Source of the DNA: Knoellia sp. p5-6-4
Lineage (GTDB): Bacteria > Actinomycetota > Actinomycetes > Actinomycetales > Dermatophilaceae
Direction of reading: 5' to 3'
Assembly (NCBI RefSeq): GCF_029222705.1
Contig: NZ_JARGZF010000001.1
Span: 2,166,437-2,230,436, forward strand
DNA length: 64,000 bases
Translations under genes and position numbers: made by a program
Notes under the pieces: model-generated
Seen by the model: only the letters and a program-made list of their open reading frames with translations
Told to the model about the DNA's origin: nothing
Databases searched by the model: none
Shown here: positions 35,029 to 44,455 of the stretch, piece after piece
Layout of the letters: every line of letters starts with the position of its first letter
How positions within the stretch are numbered: position 1 is the first letter of the stretch

Positions 35029-35642
35029 CCGGGGCGGCGGGCCGTGCGCTCGTGCTCCTTCAGCACGGCGCACACCTCGTCCCACGGGGCCACGGGGTCG
35101 CGAGGCAGGTCGGGCTCGAGCACCGAGTGCCAGCCGTCGAGCATGCGGCCCTTGTGGTCGAGCAGGGCCGGGACGAGCTGCGGCACCGGGAAGCCGTTGC
35201 GCCAGGCGGCCTTGTAGCTCGCGTAGTTGCCCACATTGGCCTGCCAGGCCACGAGCTCCCACCCGAGGTCGGTGAAGGCGTGGTCGACGACCAGGCCCAC
35301 GGCCTCCGACATCACGCCGAGGCCGCGCACGCGCGGGTGGGTGACGAACCCGATGTTGCCGCTGCTGTGGCCCGGCTCGCGGCTCCACGCCCGGAGGTCG
35401 ATGGTGCCCGCGTAGGCGCCTTCGCGCTCGATGGCCCAGGAGACCTGCTTCTGGGACGGCTGCATGATCTCGGCGAGGTACTCCCGGCCCATGTCCTCGG
35501 TGTAGGGCGTGGGCACGGTCGTCCACCGGATGCTGTCGGGGTCGGCGCAGCGCTCGAGGATCGGCCCGAGGTCGGCGTCCACGTGCGGGCGCAGGGTCAC
35601 GGTGGGGCCGGTGAGGACGGGGATCGCCATGGGCTCGCTCAT
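35025..35642 (-). CDS. GNAT-family N-acetyltransferase (RimJ/RimL type)
   Basis: 205 aa from ATG 35642; a second ATG 12 nt later is also possible. It has the RimJ/L layout: TLRPHVDADLGPILERCADP, ISFVTHP-like segment NIGFVTHPRVRGLGVMSEAV (acetyl-CoA loop), and ANVGNYASYKAAWRNGF. It acetylates an unknown N-terminus or small amine. Convergent with ispD, the stops overlapping in CTAA. It interrupts the ispD-ispF run that is contiguous in Mycobacterium. Confidence 0.87.
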   Translation of the reverse strand: MSEPMAIPVLTGPTVTLRPHVDADLGPILERCADPDSIRWTTVPTPYTEDMGREYLAEIMQPSQKQVSWAIEREGAYAGTIDLRAWSREPGHSSGNIGFVTHPRVRGLGVMSEAVGLVVDHAFTDLGWELVAWQANVGNYASYKAAWRNGFPVPQLVPALLDHKGRMLDGWHSVLEPDLPRDPVAPWDEVCAVLKEHERTARRPG

Positions 35643-35745
35643 GCGGCTGCAGGCTACGGCGTGGCGCTGGGTGGTGCGACCAGGTTTCCTACTGTCTGCC
35701 GGAAACCCGGCCGGCCCGGTCGCCAGCCGCCATGCTGTGCTCTGT

Positions 35746-36287
35746 GTGCGCGGCGGGGGCCTGACCAGGCGGGTGTGCTTCACCCTCGCCCTGGCGACCC
35801 TGTGCGCCCTCACCGGGTGCGCCGACGGGCCTTCGCCCGCCGAGAAGGGCGCTGCGGCGCTCGCCGCCCTCGGGGCGCCCTCCGCGTCCTGCGGCTCGGT
35901 CGTGTCGTCGTGCACCTCGACCCGGCGAAGGACCCCACCTCGGCGACGGTCGCATGGCGCCGCACGGTGCCGGCTGGGGAGCTCCCTCAGGCCTGTGCCG
36001 AGGTGCGGGCCTGGGCCGAGCAGGCCCAGACCCGCTTCGGCCTGGCCGTCGCGGGCCGCGAGGTCGAGCAGTCCTGCCTCGAGGGTGTGCCGCAGGCACC
36101 CGTGGACGACGACCTGCGCATCGTTGGCTCGGGCGCCAGTGCGTATGCCGCCGTGCCCGGCGCGCCGGGTCGGCAGCGCCACATGTTCTGGGCCTACGCC
36201 CGCTCGGAAGGCCCCACGGCGTCGGCTGCGGAGCTGCGACGGGACTCCCTGCTGACCTCGGTCACGTACGACCACGCAGCCGACTGA
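35746..36287 (+). pseudogene. Frameshifted lipoprotein
   Basis: Two frames share one protein. From GTG 35746 the first frame gives a signal peptide with lipobox CALTGC and then ADGPSPAEKGAAALAALGAP. Near 35890-35910 it degenerates into Arg/Ser/Pro-rich shadow sequence, while a second frame takes over as VVVHLDPAKDPTSATVAWRR and continues sensibly to the stop at 36287 (GVPQAPVDDDLRIVGSGASA). A one-base indel in between explains both. Either a disrupted gene or a sequence error; function unknown. The second frame alone could start at GTG 35910 but would lack export. Confidence 0.7.
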
Positions 36288-36326
36288 TCGGCTGGTGGTT
36301 GGATGACGCCCATGAGGCACACCGGT

Positions 36327-36806
36327 ATGCCGCGGGTGGGCGTGGGCGTCGACGTGCACGCCTTCGCACCAGAGGGCAGCGCGCGCGAGCTGTGGGTGGC
36401 CGGGCTGCTCTGGCCTGGGGAGCGCGGGCTCGAGGGCCACTCGGACGCCGACGTGGCCGCGCACGCCGCCTGTGACGCACTGTTCTCGGCCGCCGGCATC
36501 GGTGATCTCGGCGCGCACTTCGGGACCTCGCGGCCGGAGCTGGTCGGGGCATCAGGTGTCGCGCTGCTCGCGGAGGCGGCTCGTCTGGTCCGTGAGGCCG
36601 GCTTCGAGATCGGGAACGTCGCGGTTCAGGTCGTCGGCAACCGCCCCAAGATCGGCACGCGTCGCGAGGAAGCCCAAGCCGCCCTCGAGGCGGCGTGCGG
36701 CGCACCGGTGTCGGTCAGCGGCACCACCACCGACGGGCTCGGCCTCACCGGCCGTGGTGAGGGAGCCGCGGCGATCGCGACCGCCCTGGTCCACCCGGTC
36801 GGCTGA
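36327..36806 (+). CDS. ispF: 2-C-methyl-D-erythritol 2,4-cyclodiphosphate synthase IspF
   Basis: 159 aa from ATG 36327 (in a GTATGCCG octamer, GAGG 9 nt upstream); ATGs at 36303 and 36312 would add 5-8 residues. Metal site Asp/His in [11 protein letters not shown], then [17 protein letters not shown] and the family signature region [10 protein letters not shown]. The C-terminal [19 protein letters not shown] is typical. It cyclises CDP-ME-2-phosphate in the MEP pathway after IspD. Terminator follows 14 bp downstream. Confidence 0.95.
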   Translation: MPRVGVGVDVHAFAPEGSARELWVAGLLWPGERGLEGHSDADVAAHAACDALFSAAGIGDLGAHFGTSRPELVGASGVALLAEAARLVREAGFEIGNVAVQVVGNRPKIGTRREEAQAALEAACGAPVSVSGTTTDGLGLTGRGEGAAAIATALVHPVG

Positions 36807-36819
36807 CGACCGCCAGGGA

Positions 36820-36848
36820 GAGGGGCCGGTGCGGTGCACCGGCCCCTC
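36820..36848. terminator. Terminator after ispF
   Basis: GAGGGGCCGGTGC pairs perfectly (13 bp) with GCACCGGCCCCTC around a GGT loop, between the convergent ispF and His-tailed membrane gene (stops 36806 and 36876). Confidence 0.9.
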
Positions 36849-36875
36849 GTGGCGCAGGGCCGCGTCGCCTGGGCC

Positions 36876-37271
36876 TCAGTGGGCGTGGGGCCCGGCGTGG
36901 GCGTGGGGCCCGGCGTGGGCGTGGACCAGCCCGGCGTGGTCGGCGACCTCGAAGGCGTAGACCAGCAGGATCGAGCCCATGAAGACCGCGAGGAGGAGCT
37001 CGGCGGCGGCCGTCTCGGCCAACAGCAGCGCGGCCAGGCCCAGGCCCATCGACACGATCGCTGCCACACCCTCACCGGCCCCGACGCGGTCGTCGGCGTT
37101 GCCGCTCTGGAGCACCAGGAAGGCGATGGCTCCCAGCACGAGGCCGACCGCGGACATGCCGCGCGCGTCCTCGATGAAGGGCATCTCGTCGTACACCAGG
37201 TAGCCGACGTACGGCACCGCGATGGCCACGATGAGCAGGGAGGCAATGGCGTCCCGGAATGTCAGCTTCAT
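36876..37271 (-). CDS. Small membrane protein with His-rich repeat tail
   Basis: 131 aa from ATG 37271 after a strong GGAAGGAGG. Four helices ([68 protein letters not shown]) end in [16 protein letters not shown]. The tail is encoded by tandem 18-bp units at 36879-36925 and has seven His, which would bind Ni, Zn or Cu. I do not recognise the family. It stands alone between ispF and mscR. Confidence 0.82.
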   Translation of the reverse strand: MKLTFRDAIASLLIVAIAVPYVGYLVYDEMPFIEDARGMSAVGLVLGAIAFLVLQSGNADDRVGAGEGVAAIVSMGLGLAALLLAETAAAELLLAVFMGSILLVYAFEVADHAGLVHAHAGPHAHAGPHAH

Positions 37272-37491
37272 CAGTACACCTCCTTCCAACGGCCTCAGGC
37301 TGCACCCACCCCGTGCCGCCGGGGAGAGCCGAAGGGCCCCTCTCCGGGCGTTGTGTTGGTTCCGCGGGTGGAGCAGGTGTTCCGAGCCCCGAGAGGCGGT
37401 CGGCCTCGGCCCCGCTGCGTCCGCGCCGGGGCTCGGCACGGGCCGTAGGGTGGCGGCATACCGACCCCTGGCCCCGCCCGAGGAGGACCGC

Positions 37492-38577
37492 ATGCCCCAG
37501 ACCGTCAAGGGAGTCATCGCCCGCAGCAAGGACGCCGACGTCGAGGTGGTCGACGTCGTGGTGCCCGACCCGGGCCCGGGTGAGGCCGTCGTCAAGGTGC
37601 ACACCTGCGGGGTGTGCCACACCGACCTGCACTACAGGCAGGGCGGTATCAACGACGAGTTCCCCTTCCTGCTCGGCCACGAGGCGGCCGGCATCGTCGA
37701 GGCGGTCGGCGAGGGCGTGACCGACGTGGCGCCCGGCGACTTCGTCATCCTCAACTGGCGAGCGGTCTGCGGCCAGTGCCGCGCCTGCCAGAAGGGCAAG
37801 CCGTGGTACTGCTTCGCCACGCACAACGCGAAGCAGAAGATGACCCTCACCGACGGCACCGAGCTGAGCCCGGCGCTGGGCATCGGGGCGTTCATCGAGA
37901 AGACCCTCGTCGCCGCGGGCCAGTGCACCAAGGTCGACCCCGAGGCCGACGCCGCCGCGGTCGGCCTGCTCGGCTGCGGCGTGATGGCCGGCTTCGGCGC
38001 GGCCGTCAACACCGGCGGCGTGGGCATGGGCGACTCGGTCGCGGTCATCGGCTGTGGCGGCGTGGGCAACGCGGCCATCGCGGGCGCCCGGCTCGCGGGA
38101 GCGACGACCATCGTGGCTGTGGACATCGACGACGAGAAGCTCGACGCCGCAAGGCGTTTCGGCGCCACCCACACGGTCAACAGCGCCAGGACCGACCCGG
38201 TGGAGGCCATCAAGGCGGCGACCGGGGGGTTCGGCGCCGACGTCGTGGTCGAGGCGGTCGGACGGCCCGAGACCTACGAGCAGGCGTTCTACGCCCGCGA
38301 CCTCGCCGGCACCGTGGTGCTGGTCGGCGTCCCGACGCCCGAAAAGCAGGTCACCCTGCCGATGCTCGAGATCTTCGGCCGCGGCGGCGCGCTGAAGTCG
38401 AGCTGGTACGGCGACTGCCTGCCCAGCCGCGACTTCCCGATGCTGGTCGACCTCTACCGCCAGGGCCGCTTCGACCTCGACGCGTTCGTCACCGAGCGCA
38501 TCGCCCTCGGTGACGTCGAGAAGGCCTTCGAGAAGATGGAGCGCGGCGAGGTGCTCCGCTCGGTGGTGGTCCTGTGA
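37492..38577 (+). CDS. mscR: S-(hydroxymethyl)mycothiol dehydrogenase MscR
   Basis: 361 aa medium-chain alcohol dehydrogenase. Catalytic zinc ligands are Cys39 and His63 ([16 protein letters not shown]); the structural zinc loop is [19 protein letters not shown]-binding is [19 protein letters not shown]. The overall sequence, [13 protein letters not shown] and a trailing MBL hydrolase gene match the mycothiol-dependent formaldehyde dehydrogenase pair (Rv2259-Rv2260). It oxidises S-hydroxymethyl-mycothiol, detoxifying formaldehyde. Start ATG 37492 with AGGAGGA in front. Confidence 0.93.
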   Translation: MPQTVKGVIARSKDADVEVVDVVVPDPGPGEAVVKVHTCGVCHTDLHYRQGGINDEFPFLLGHEAAGIVEAVGEGVTDVAPGDFVILNWRAVCGQCRACQKGKPWYCFATHNAKQKMTLTDGTELSPALGIGAFIEKTLVAAGQCTKVDPEADAAAVGLLGCGVMAGFGAAVNTGGVGMGDSVAVIGCGGVGNAAIAGARLAGATTIVAVDIDDEKLDAARRFGATHTVNSARTDPVEAIKAATGGFGADVVVEAVGRPETYEQAFYARDLAGTVVLVGVPTPEKQVTLPMLEIFGRGGALKSSWYGDCLPSRDFPMLVDLYRQGRFDLDAFVTERIALGDVEKAFEKMERGEVLRSVVVL

Positions 38578-39245
38578 GCGGTACCGTCGGTATGCCGGAC
38601 CTCGCACCCTCCAAGGGCGGCGTGCGGGTCGACCGGCTGGTCACCTCGGGCACCTTCGAGCTCGACGGCGGCTCCTGGGAGGTCGACAACAACGTCTGGA
38701 TCGTGGGCGACGACAAGGAGTGCGTGGTCATCGACCCGGCACACGACGCCCGCCGGATCGTGAAGTCGATCCCGCGTGAGCGGAAGGTGGTGGGGGTGCT
38801 GTGCACCCACGCGCACAACGACCACATCAACGGCGTCGGTGAGGTCTGCGACGCCACCCGTGCGCCGGCATACCTGCACCCGGAGGACCGGGTGCTGTGG
38901 GACCAGCTCTACCCGGTGACCCCCGACCGCGAGCTTCGCGACGGCGATGTCATCACTGTCGGCGACGTCGACCTGCACGTCATCCACACCCCGGGGCACT
39001 CCCCGGGGGCCTGCTGCTTCTACGCGCCAGCGCTCGGCGTGCTCTTCAGCGGGGACACCCTGTTCAGCGGCGGACCCGGCGCGACGGGGCGCTCCTACAG
39101 CGACTTCCCCACGATCATCGACTCGATCCGCGACAAGCTGCTGAGCCTGCCCGACGAGACGGTGGTGCTGACGGGTCACGGCGACTCGACCGTGATCGCG
39201 GCGGAGGCGCCACACCTGCAGGAGTGGGTCGACCGCGGCCACTGA
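38574..39245 (+). CDS. MBL-fold hydrolase linked to mscR
   Basis: 223 aa from GTG 38574 (GTGA overlap with mscR); ATG 38592 is an alternative. The zinc motif [10 protein letters not shown] (HxHxDH) is near residue 79, followed by [29 protein letters not shown] and LTGHGDST. This is the glyoxalase-II-like hydrolase paired with mscR; it probably cleaves the formyl- or related mycothiol thioester. Translational overlap supports a shared pathway. Confidence 0.9.
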   Translation: MSGTVGMPDLAPSKGGVRVDRLVTSGTFELDGGSWEVDNNVWIVGDDKECVVIDPAHDARRIVKSIPRERKVVGVLCTHAHNDHINGVGEVCDATRAPAYLHPEDRVLWDQLYPVTPDRELRDGDVITVGDVDLHVIHTPGHSPGACCFYAPALGVLFSGDTLFSGGPGATGRSYSDFPTIIDSIRDKLLSLPDETVVLTGHGDSTVIAAEAPHLQEWVDRGH

Positions 39246-39257
39246 GCCCGAGCCTTC

Positions 39258-39330
39258 CTGCAGCAACCTCTGCTAGCAGGAGTTGCTGCCGGGCGCCCAC
39301 GTTGCTGCATGCCCCTGCGGCAGCAACGTC
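39258..39330 (+). repeat. Four-arm GCAGCAAC/GTTGCTGC repeat in cysS leader
   Basis: GCAGCAAC occurs at 39260-39267 and 39320-39327, and its complement GTTGCTGC at 39282-39289 and 39301-39308. Neighbouring arms form two hairpins (the second has perfect 10-bp arms ACGTTGCTGC/GCAGCAACGT), and other pairings are equally possible. It lies 92-160 bp upstream of cysS and just after the MBL gene, so it is either a doubled terminator or an attenuator. Confidence 0.7.
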
Positions 39331-39421
39331 TGCTGAGCCAGCGCCGAGCGATGGGCTTGGGGCCGGGTGCGCCTGCTGCTCGTTTAGTCCGGGGAAGGCA
39401 CCCGCGGGTAACCTTGCGCGC

Positions 39422-40864
39422 GTGAGCCTCCGCCTGTTCGACACCGCCGCGCGCGAGCTGCGCGACTTCACCCCCCTGGTGCCCGGTCAGGTGGGGATCT
39501 ACATCTGTGGGCTCACGACCCAGAGCGCCCCGCACATCGGTCACGTCCGCTTCGCCGTCGCCTTCGACGTGCTGCGCCGGTGGCTCGAGGGCCGTTACGA
39601 CTACCGGGTCACCCTGGTGCGCAACGTCACCGACATCGACGACAAGATCCTGGCCAAGTCCGCGGAGGCCGGCGAGCCGTGGTTCGCGCTGTCGTACCGC
39701 AACGAGATCGAGACGGCCCGGGCGCTCGACCTGCTCGGCGTGCTGCCTCCCACCTACGAGCCCCGCGCCACCGGTCATGTGCCCGAGATGGTCGAGCTCA
39801 TGCAGGTGCTCATCGAGAAGGGCCACGCCTACCCGGCTCCCGACGGCAGCGGTGACGTCTACTTCGACGTGCGCAGCTTCCCGGAGTACGGCTCGCTGAC
39901 CCACCAGAAGATCGAGGACATGGCGGCGGCCGAGGACGCGGACCCGCGTGGCAAGCGCGACCCCCGCGACTTCGCCCTGTGGAAGGGCCGCAAGGAGACC
40001 GAGCCGGTGAGCGCCTCCTGGCCCACCCCCTTCGGTGTGGGACGTCCGGGCTGGCACCTCGAGTGCTCGGCGATGGCCCGCAAGTACCTCGGCGACGCCT
40101 TCGACATCCACGGCGGCGGCGTCGACCTGCGCTTCCCCCACCACGAGAACGAGCAGGCCCAGTCGCGCGCCGCGGGGCTGGACTTCGCGAACTTCTGGCT
40201 CCACAACGCCTGGGTCACCGTCGCCGGCGAGAAGATGAGCAAGTCGCTCGGCAACTCGCTCGTCGTCAGCGAGGTCACGAAGGTCGCCCGCCCGCTGGCG
40301 GTCCGCTACTACCTCACGGCGGCGCACTACCGATCGACGATCGAGTACCACGAGGGCTCCCTCCAGGAGGCCGACACCGCGGTCGAGCGCATCGACGGCT
40401 TCCTGCGCCGGGCGATCCGCTCGCTGAACGGCAGCGCCGACAACACCCCCGACCACAGCCGCGTCCCGGAGGCCTTCGCGGAGGCGATGGACGACGACCT
40501 CAACGTCTCGGGTGCGCTCGCGGTGGTGCACGAGACAGTGCGCGCGGGCAACACGGCGCTCGACGACGGCGACGACGAGGGCGTGGCGGAGGCCTTCGCC
40601 CAAGTCGTGGCGATGACCGACCTGCTCGGCGTCAACCCCCTCGACCCGCGCTGGGAAGGTGGCGCCTCCAACGGCGGCAACGAGGCCCAGTTGGCCCTCG
40701 ACGCCCTCGTCGGGGCGCAGCTCGAGGCGCGCGCCGCGGCCCGGGCGGCCCGCGACTTCGCGACCGCCGACGCCATCCGCGACCAGCTGAACGCGGTCGG
40801 CATCCACATCGAAGACACCGCCTCGGGTGCGACCTGGTCGCTCGCCCGGCGCACCGAAGGCTGA
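39422..40864 (+). CDS. cysS: Cysteine--tRNA ligase
   Basis: 480 aa from GTG 39422. Class I motifs: HIGH as [10 protein letters not shown] near residue 36 and KMSKS as [10 protein letters not shown] near residue 270. Zinc ligands include CGLTTQ (Cys29 region), WHLECSAM, and HHENEQAQS. It charges tRNA-Cys. Cys is also needed by MshC in mycothiol synthesis. Start chosen because [16 protein letters not shown] matches the family. rlmB starts 9 bp after the stop. Confidence 0.96.
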   Translation: MSLRLFDTAARELRDFTPLVPGQVGIYICGLTTQSAPHIGHVRFAVAFDVLRRWLEGRYDYRVTLVRNVTDIDDKILAKSAEAGEPWFALSYRNEIETARALDLLGVLPPTYEPRATGHVPEMVELMQVLIEKGHAYPAPDGSGDVYFDVRSFPEYGSLTHQKIEDMAAAEDADPRGKRDPRDFALWKGRKETEPVSASWPTPFGVGRPGWHLECSAMARKYLGDAFDIHGGGVDLRFPHHENEQAQSRAAGLDFANFWLHNAWVTVAGEKMSKSLGNSLVVSEVTKVARPLAVRYYLTAAHYRSTIEYHEGSLQEADTAVERIDGFLRRAIRSLNGSADNTPDHSRVPEAFAEAMDDDLNVSGALAVVHETVRAGNTALDDGDDEGVAEAFAQVVAMTDLLGVNPLDPRWEGGASNGGNEAQLALDALVGAQLEARAAARAARDFATADAIRDQLNAVGIHIEDTASGATWSLARRTEG

Positions 40865-40873
40865 GAGGCACAC

Positions 40874-41863
40874 ATGGCAGGCAACTCCCAGCGCCGAGGG
40901 GCGATCCGCAAGGGCGCCTCCAAGAAGGGCGCCACCGTCGGCTCGGGCGGTCAGCGCCGCCGCGGGCTCGAGGGCAAGGGCCCCACGCCCAAGGCCACCG
41001 AACGGCCGCACCACAAGGCGCACAAGATGGCCAAGGCCGCGGCCAAGCGCGGCGCACCCGCCCCGGGCCGGGCCGGGCAGGGTCGTCCGTCGGGCGGCCG
41101 CCGCTCCAAGGGCTCCAGCGAGATGGTGGCCGGGCGCAACGCGGTCGTCGAGGCGCTGCGGGCGAACGTCCCGGTGACCACGCTCTACGTCGCCGGCCGG
41201 ATCGACGCCGACGACCGCGTCCGCGAGGCCCTCAAGACGGCGACCGAGCGCAGCATCCCCATCCTCGAGACGCCCCGCGGGGAGCTCGACCGGCTCACCG
41301 ACGGAGCCGTGCACCAGGGCCTGGCCGTCCAGGTCCCGCCGTACGAGTACGCGCACCCGTCGGACCTGGTCGACCCCGAGGCGCCTGGCATCCCGCTGGT
41401 CGTGGCCCTCGACGGCATCACCGACCCGCGCAACCTCGGCGCGATCATCCGCTCGGTCGCGGCCTTCGGCGGTCACGGGGTCGTCGTCCCCGAGCGGCGG
41501 TCGGTGGGCATGACCGCCAGTGCCTGGAAGACCTCGGCGGGTGCCGCCGCGCGGGTGCCGGTCGCCTTGGCCTCCAACCTCACCCGCAGCCTCGAGGACT
41601 TCCGCAAGGCCGGATTCTTCATCCTCGGTCTCGACATGGACGGCGACGTGACTCTGCCGGAGCTGGCGCTCGCCACCGAGCCGCTCGTGGTCGTGGTGGG
41701 CTCGGAGGGCAAGGGCCTGTCGCGCCTGGTGGGCGAGACGTGTGACCAGATCGTCTCGATCCCCATGTCGTCGGCCGTCGAGTCGCTCAACGCGGGCATC
41801 GCGACGGGCGTCACCCTCTACGAGATCGCCCGGCGACGCGCGGCCGGGGCAACCCGCTCATAA
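40874..41863 (+). CDS. rlmB: 23S rRNA (guanosine-2'-O-)-methyltransferase RlmB
   Basis: 329 aa. A basic Lys/Arg/Gly-rich N-terminal extension (about 80 residues) leads to the L30e-like substrate-binding domain ([17 protein letters not shown]) and a SPOUT methyltransferase knot: [34 protein letters not shown] and [18 protein letters not shown]. It methylates G2251 or the equivalent. Start ATG 40874, cotranscribed with cysS as in Mycobacterium (Rv3580c-Rv3579c). Confidence 0.95.
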   Translation: MAGNSQRRGAIRKGASKKGATVGSGGQRRRGLEGKGPTPKATERPHHKAHKMAKAAAKRGAPAPGRAGQGRPSGGRRSKGSSEMVAGRNAVVEALRANVPVTTLYVAGRIDADDRVREALKTATERSIPILETPRGELDRLTDGAVHQGLAVQVPPYEYAHPSDLVDPEAPGIPLVVALDGITDPRNLGAIIRSVAAFGGHGVVVPERRSVGMTASAWKTSAGAAARVPVALASNLTRSLEDFRKAGFFILGLDMDGDVTLPELALATEPLVVVVGSEGKGLSRLVGETCDQIVSIPMSSAVESLNAGIATGVTLYEIARRRAAGATRS

Positions 41864-41929
41864 GGGGAGAATTCCGCTAGCGTTCGGTGCAGTCGCGCCC
41901 AAGGGGGAGCGCCAGCGAAAGGGAACCGC

Positions 41930-42325
41930 ATGTCCGACTCCGGCTCCACGCCGCCTCCGCCGCCCGGTGGCGGGGGTTACCCGCCGCCTCCCGGTGGTGG
42001 CGGCTACTCCGCACCGCCGCCCGCCCCGGGCTACGTCGAGGGATCCGGCCCGATGGGTCCCCGCGAGCACCCCAAGGGCACTCTGATCCTCATCCTCGGC
42101 ATCCTGTCGATCGTCTGCGTCCAGCTGCTCGGCCCGGTCGCGTGGATCATGGGCAACAACGCGATCCGCGAGATCGACGCTAACCCTGGCGCCTACTCCA
42201 ACCGTGGCACGGTCAACGCGGGCCGGATCTGCGGCATCATCGGCACCATCTTCCTGGTGCTCGGCCTCATCACGTGGGTCATCCTCATCGCCACCGGCGC
42301 GATGACGGCGAACTCCAACGCCTGA
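41930..42325 (+). CDS. DUF4190 small membrane protein
   Basis: 131 aa. A Pro/Gly-rich cytoplasmic N-terminus with repeats (PPPPGGGGYPPPPGGGGYS) precedes two membrane helices (GTLILILGILSIVCVQLLGP and IIGTIFLVLGLITWVILIAT) with the DUF4190 core AWIMGNNAIREIDANPG between. Function unknown; related proteins are common beside cysS-rlmB in actinobacteria. A 15-bp perfect terminator follows. Confidence 0.87.
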   Translation: MSDSGSTPPPPPGGGGYPPPPGGGGYSAPPPAPGYVEGSGPMGPREHPKGTLILILGILSIVCVQLLGPVAWIMGNNAIREIDANPGAYSNRGTVNAGRICGIIGTIFLVLGLITWVILIATGAMTANSNA

Positions 42326-42364
42326 CGCCCGGCGCAGCCCCAGGGCTGTTGCCACCGGCCGCGT

Positions 42365-42414
42365 CGATCGCGCCCCGCGCCCGCCTCACGAGGCGGTCAC
42401 GCGGGGCGCGATCG
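42365..42414. terminator. Terminator with 15-bp perfect arms
   Basis: CGATCGCGCCCCGCG (42365-42379) pairs exactly with CGCGGGGCGCGATCG (42400-42414), and an inner CCGCCTC/GAGGCGG stem sits in the loop. Ends the DUF4190 gene 40 bp downstream of its stop. Confidence 0.9.
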
Positions 42415-42461
42415 TCTCCGGGGCCTGACGTCCTCGCCACCGACATCGACCAAGGAGAGTC

Positions 42462-43052
42462 ATGAGCACTCCGTACCCGCCGCCCCCCGGGCACCAGGGC
42501 CACCCCGGCATGCCCGGGGGCTACCCCGGTATGCCGCCCGCGTCCGGGCCGATGCCGACCTCGCCACCGCCGGCCGGCCAAGCGAACCTCGCGCGCCCGC
42601 AGTCGGCCACCAACGCCGTGCGGCTGATGTGGGCCGGTGCAGGCCTGAGCGTCGTCAGCCTTCTCCTGACGCCGGCAAGCGACGACGTGATGCGGCGGTC
42701 CATCGAGGACGCCATGGCCGGGCAGCCGGAAAGCCTCACGCCCCAACAGATCGACGGGTTCGTCACCCTGGGCGTGGCGATGGGCATCGTCTTCGGCATC
42801 ATCGCTCTGGCTCTGTGGCTGTTCATGGCATGGGCCAACGGGAAGGGCCGCAGCTGGGCCCGGATCGTGGCGACGGTGCTGTTCGCCCTCAACGCGGTCT
42901 TCCTGCTCGCCAGCCTGCCCCAGGTGGGCGCCATGCCACTGGCCTTCGCGGTGTCCGCGCTGACGACCCTCGTGGGGGCGCTGGCGGTCTACTTCCTGTG
43001 GCGCAAGGACTCGAGCGACTGGTTCGAGGCCCAGTCGATGCCGCGCTACTGA
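42462..43052 (+). CDS. Pro-rich four-helix membrane protein
   Basis: 196 aa from ATG 42462 with AAGGAGAG upstream. A Pro/Gly/Met-rich N-terminus (PYPPPPGHQGHPGMPGGYPG) precedes four helices (LMWAGAGLSVVSLLL, LGVAMGIVFGIIALALWLFM, IVATVLFALNAVFLLA, AVSALTTLVGALAVYFLW). Like its DUF4190 neighbour it appears to be a small actinobacterial membrane protein of unknown role. A terminator separates the two. Confidence 0.82.
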   Translation: MSTPYPPPPGHQGHPGMPGGYPGMPPASGPMPTSPPPAGQANLARPQSATNAVRLMWAGAGLSVVSLLLTPASDDVMRRSIEDAMAGQPESLTPQQIDGFVTLGVAMGIVFGIIALALWLFMAWANGKGRSWARIVATVLFALNAVFLLASLPQVGAMPLAFAVSALTTLVGALAVYFLWRKDSSDWFEAQSMPRY

Positions 43053-43077
43053 GGGGCGGCCCGAGCGCGCAGGCGGT

Positions 43078-44340
43078 TCAGCCCTCTCCGATCTCGTCGC
43101 CGAGCATGGCCACGACCGGCATCTCGACGGTGTCGACGCCGAGCACCGACTTCTCGTCCGGCTTGCCCGGCAGCACCGTCGCGACGTAGTCCTTGATGGC
43201 ATCCTCGATGGGCACGTCGTGGTTGGCCTTCTCCGACATGTACCAGCGGTGCTCGAGCACCTCGTGGAAGATCTCGGCGGGCTCCAGCTTGGCGGTGTAC
43301 TCGCGCGGGACGGTGCGCGTGACCGGCTCGTAGATCTTGGCCAGCCAGTCGTGGGCGACGATCTCCTCGTCCTCTCCCTGGCGGTCCTGGGAGGCACGGA
43401 AGGAGTCGAGGTCGTTGAGTAGCCGCCGGGCCTGGTTCTCCTCGACATCGAGGCCGGTGAGGCGCAGCAGGCGGCGGGAGTGGTGGCCGGCGTCGACGAC
43501 CTTCGGCTGGATCTGGATCGTGGTGCCGCCGATGTCGGTCGAGATGGCCAGTTCGTCGACGTCGAAGCCCAGCTCGTTGAGCCGGCGGATCCGCTCGTCG
43601 ACGCGCCAGCGGTCACCCTTCTCGAAGCGCTCGAGGCCGGTGAGCTCCTCCCACAGGTCGGTGTAGCGCGTCACGATCCGGTTCGACGTCTCGATCGGGT
43701 CGGCGGCCTCGTGGAGCAGCCCCCCGGCCTCGAGGTCCATCAGCTCGCCGGCGATGTTGACCCGGGCGATCTCGAGGTCGTGCGCGCGCTGCCCCGCGGT
43801 CAGGCTGGGGTGCAGCTCGCCCGTCTCGGCGTCGACCAGGTATGCCGCGAACGCGCCGGCGTCGCGCCGGAACAGGGTGTTTGACAGGGAGACGTCTCCC
43901 CACCAGAACCCCTCGAGGTGGAGGCGCACGAGCAGCACGGCAAGCGCGTCGATGAGGCGCTTGGCGGTGTCGGGGCGCAGGGTCTGGCTGAACAGCGCGC
44001 GGTAGGGGAGCGAGAACTGCAGGTGGCGGGTGATGAGGCAGCCGTCGAGGGCCGTGCCGTCCTCCTGCTCGCGGCCGCTGACGATGCCGAACGGCTCCAC
44101 GCAGGGAAGGTCGAGGCGGCCGAGCGCCCGGAGCAGGTGGTACTCGCGGAAGGCGATGTCGGTCTTGATCTCCTTGACCGCCAGCACCCGGTGCGAGAGT
44201 CGGACGAAGCGCACCACGTGCCGGGAGATGCCCCGAGGCAGGGCGGCGAGGTGCTTCTCCGGCCACGTCTCGAGGGGCAGGTGCCACGGCAGGTCGAGCA
44301 GGGCCGGATCGGGACGGGCTGCGGAGATCTCGAGTGCCAC
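43078..44340 (-). CDS. DUF4032 / LPS-kinase-like protein
   Basis: 420 aa. The first half resembles a lipopolysaccharide-kinase (Kdo/WaaP-like) fold: VRFVRLSHRVLAVKEIKTDI (Lys), FREYHLLRALGRLDLPCVEP, and the catalytic-loop-like LHLEGFWWGDVSLSNTLFRR (Asp and Asn). The second half is the DUF4032 domain. It probably phosphorylates or binds an unknown substrate; it is widespread in actinobacteria and uncharacterised. Start ATG 44340. Confidence 0.86.
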   Translation of the reverse strand: MALEISAARPDPALLDLPWHLPLETWPEKHLAALPRGISRHVVRFVRLSHRVLAVKEIKTDIAFREYHLLRALGRLDLPCVEPFGIVSGREQEDGTALDGCLITRHLQFSLPYRALFSQTLRPDTAKRLIDALAVLLVRLHLEGFWWGDVSLSNTLFRRDAGAFAAYLVDAETGELHPSLTAGQRAHDLEIARVNIAGELMDLEAGGLLHEAADPIETSNRIVTRYTDLWEELTGLERFEKGDRWRVDERIRRLNELGFDVDELAISTDIGGTTIQIQPKVVDAGHHSRRLLRLTGLDVEENQARRLLNDLDSFRASQDRQGEDEEIVAHDWLAKIYEPVTRTVPREYTAKLEPAEIFHEVLEHRWYMSEKANHDVPIEDAIKDYVATVLPGKPDEKSVLGVDTVEMPVVAMLGDEIGEG

Positions 44341-44362
44341 GCAGCCATCGTGGCAGATGCGA

Positions 44363-44395
44363 GGAGGGCGGCACCCCTCACGGGTGCCGCCCTCC
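44363..44395. terminator. Terminator downstream of msiK-like gene
   Basis: GGAGGGCGGCACCC pairs perfectly over 14 bp with GGGTGCCGCCCTCC around CTCAC. It lies after the minus-strand stop at 44456 and just before the DUF4032 start at 44340, so it ends the ATPase transcript. Confidence 0.88.
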
Positions 44396-44455
44396 CACGA
44401 TGCGGTCGGTGGTCAGTCGCCGGTTGTGCGAGCGCCTGGCCACCGGGCGGTCGTG

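Noticed and set aside
39246-39421. T-box leader for cysS
   Set aside because: No T-box consensus in the bulge, no specifier loop with a Cys codon in a suitable stem.
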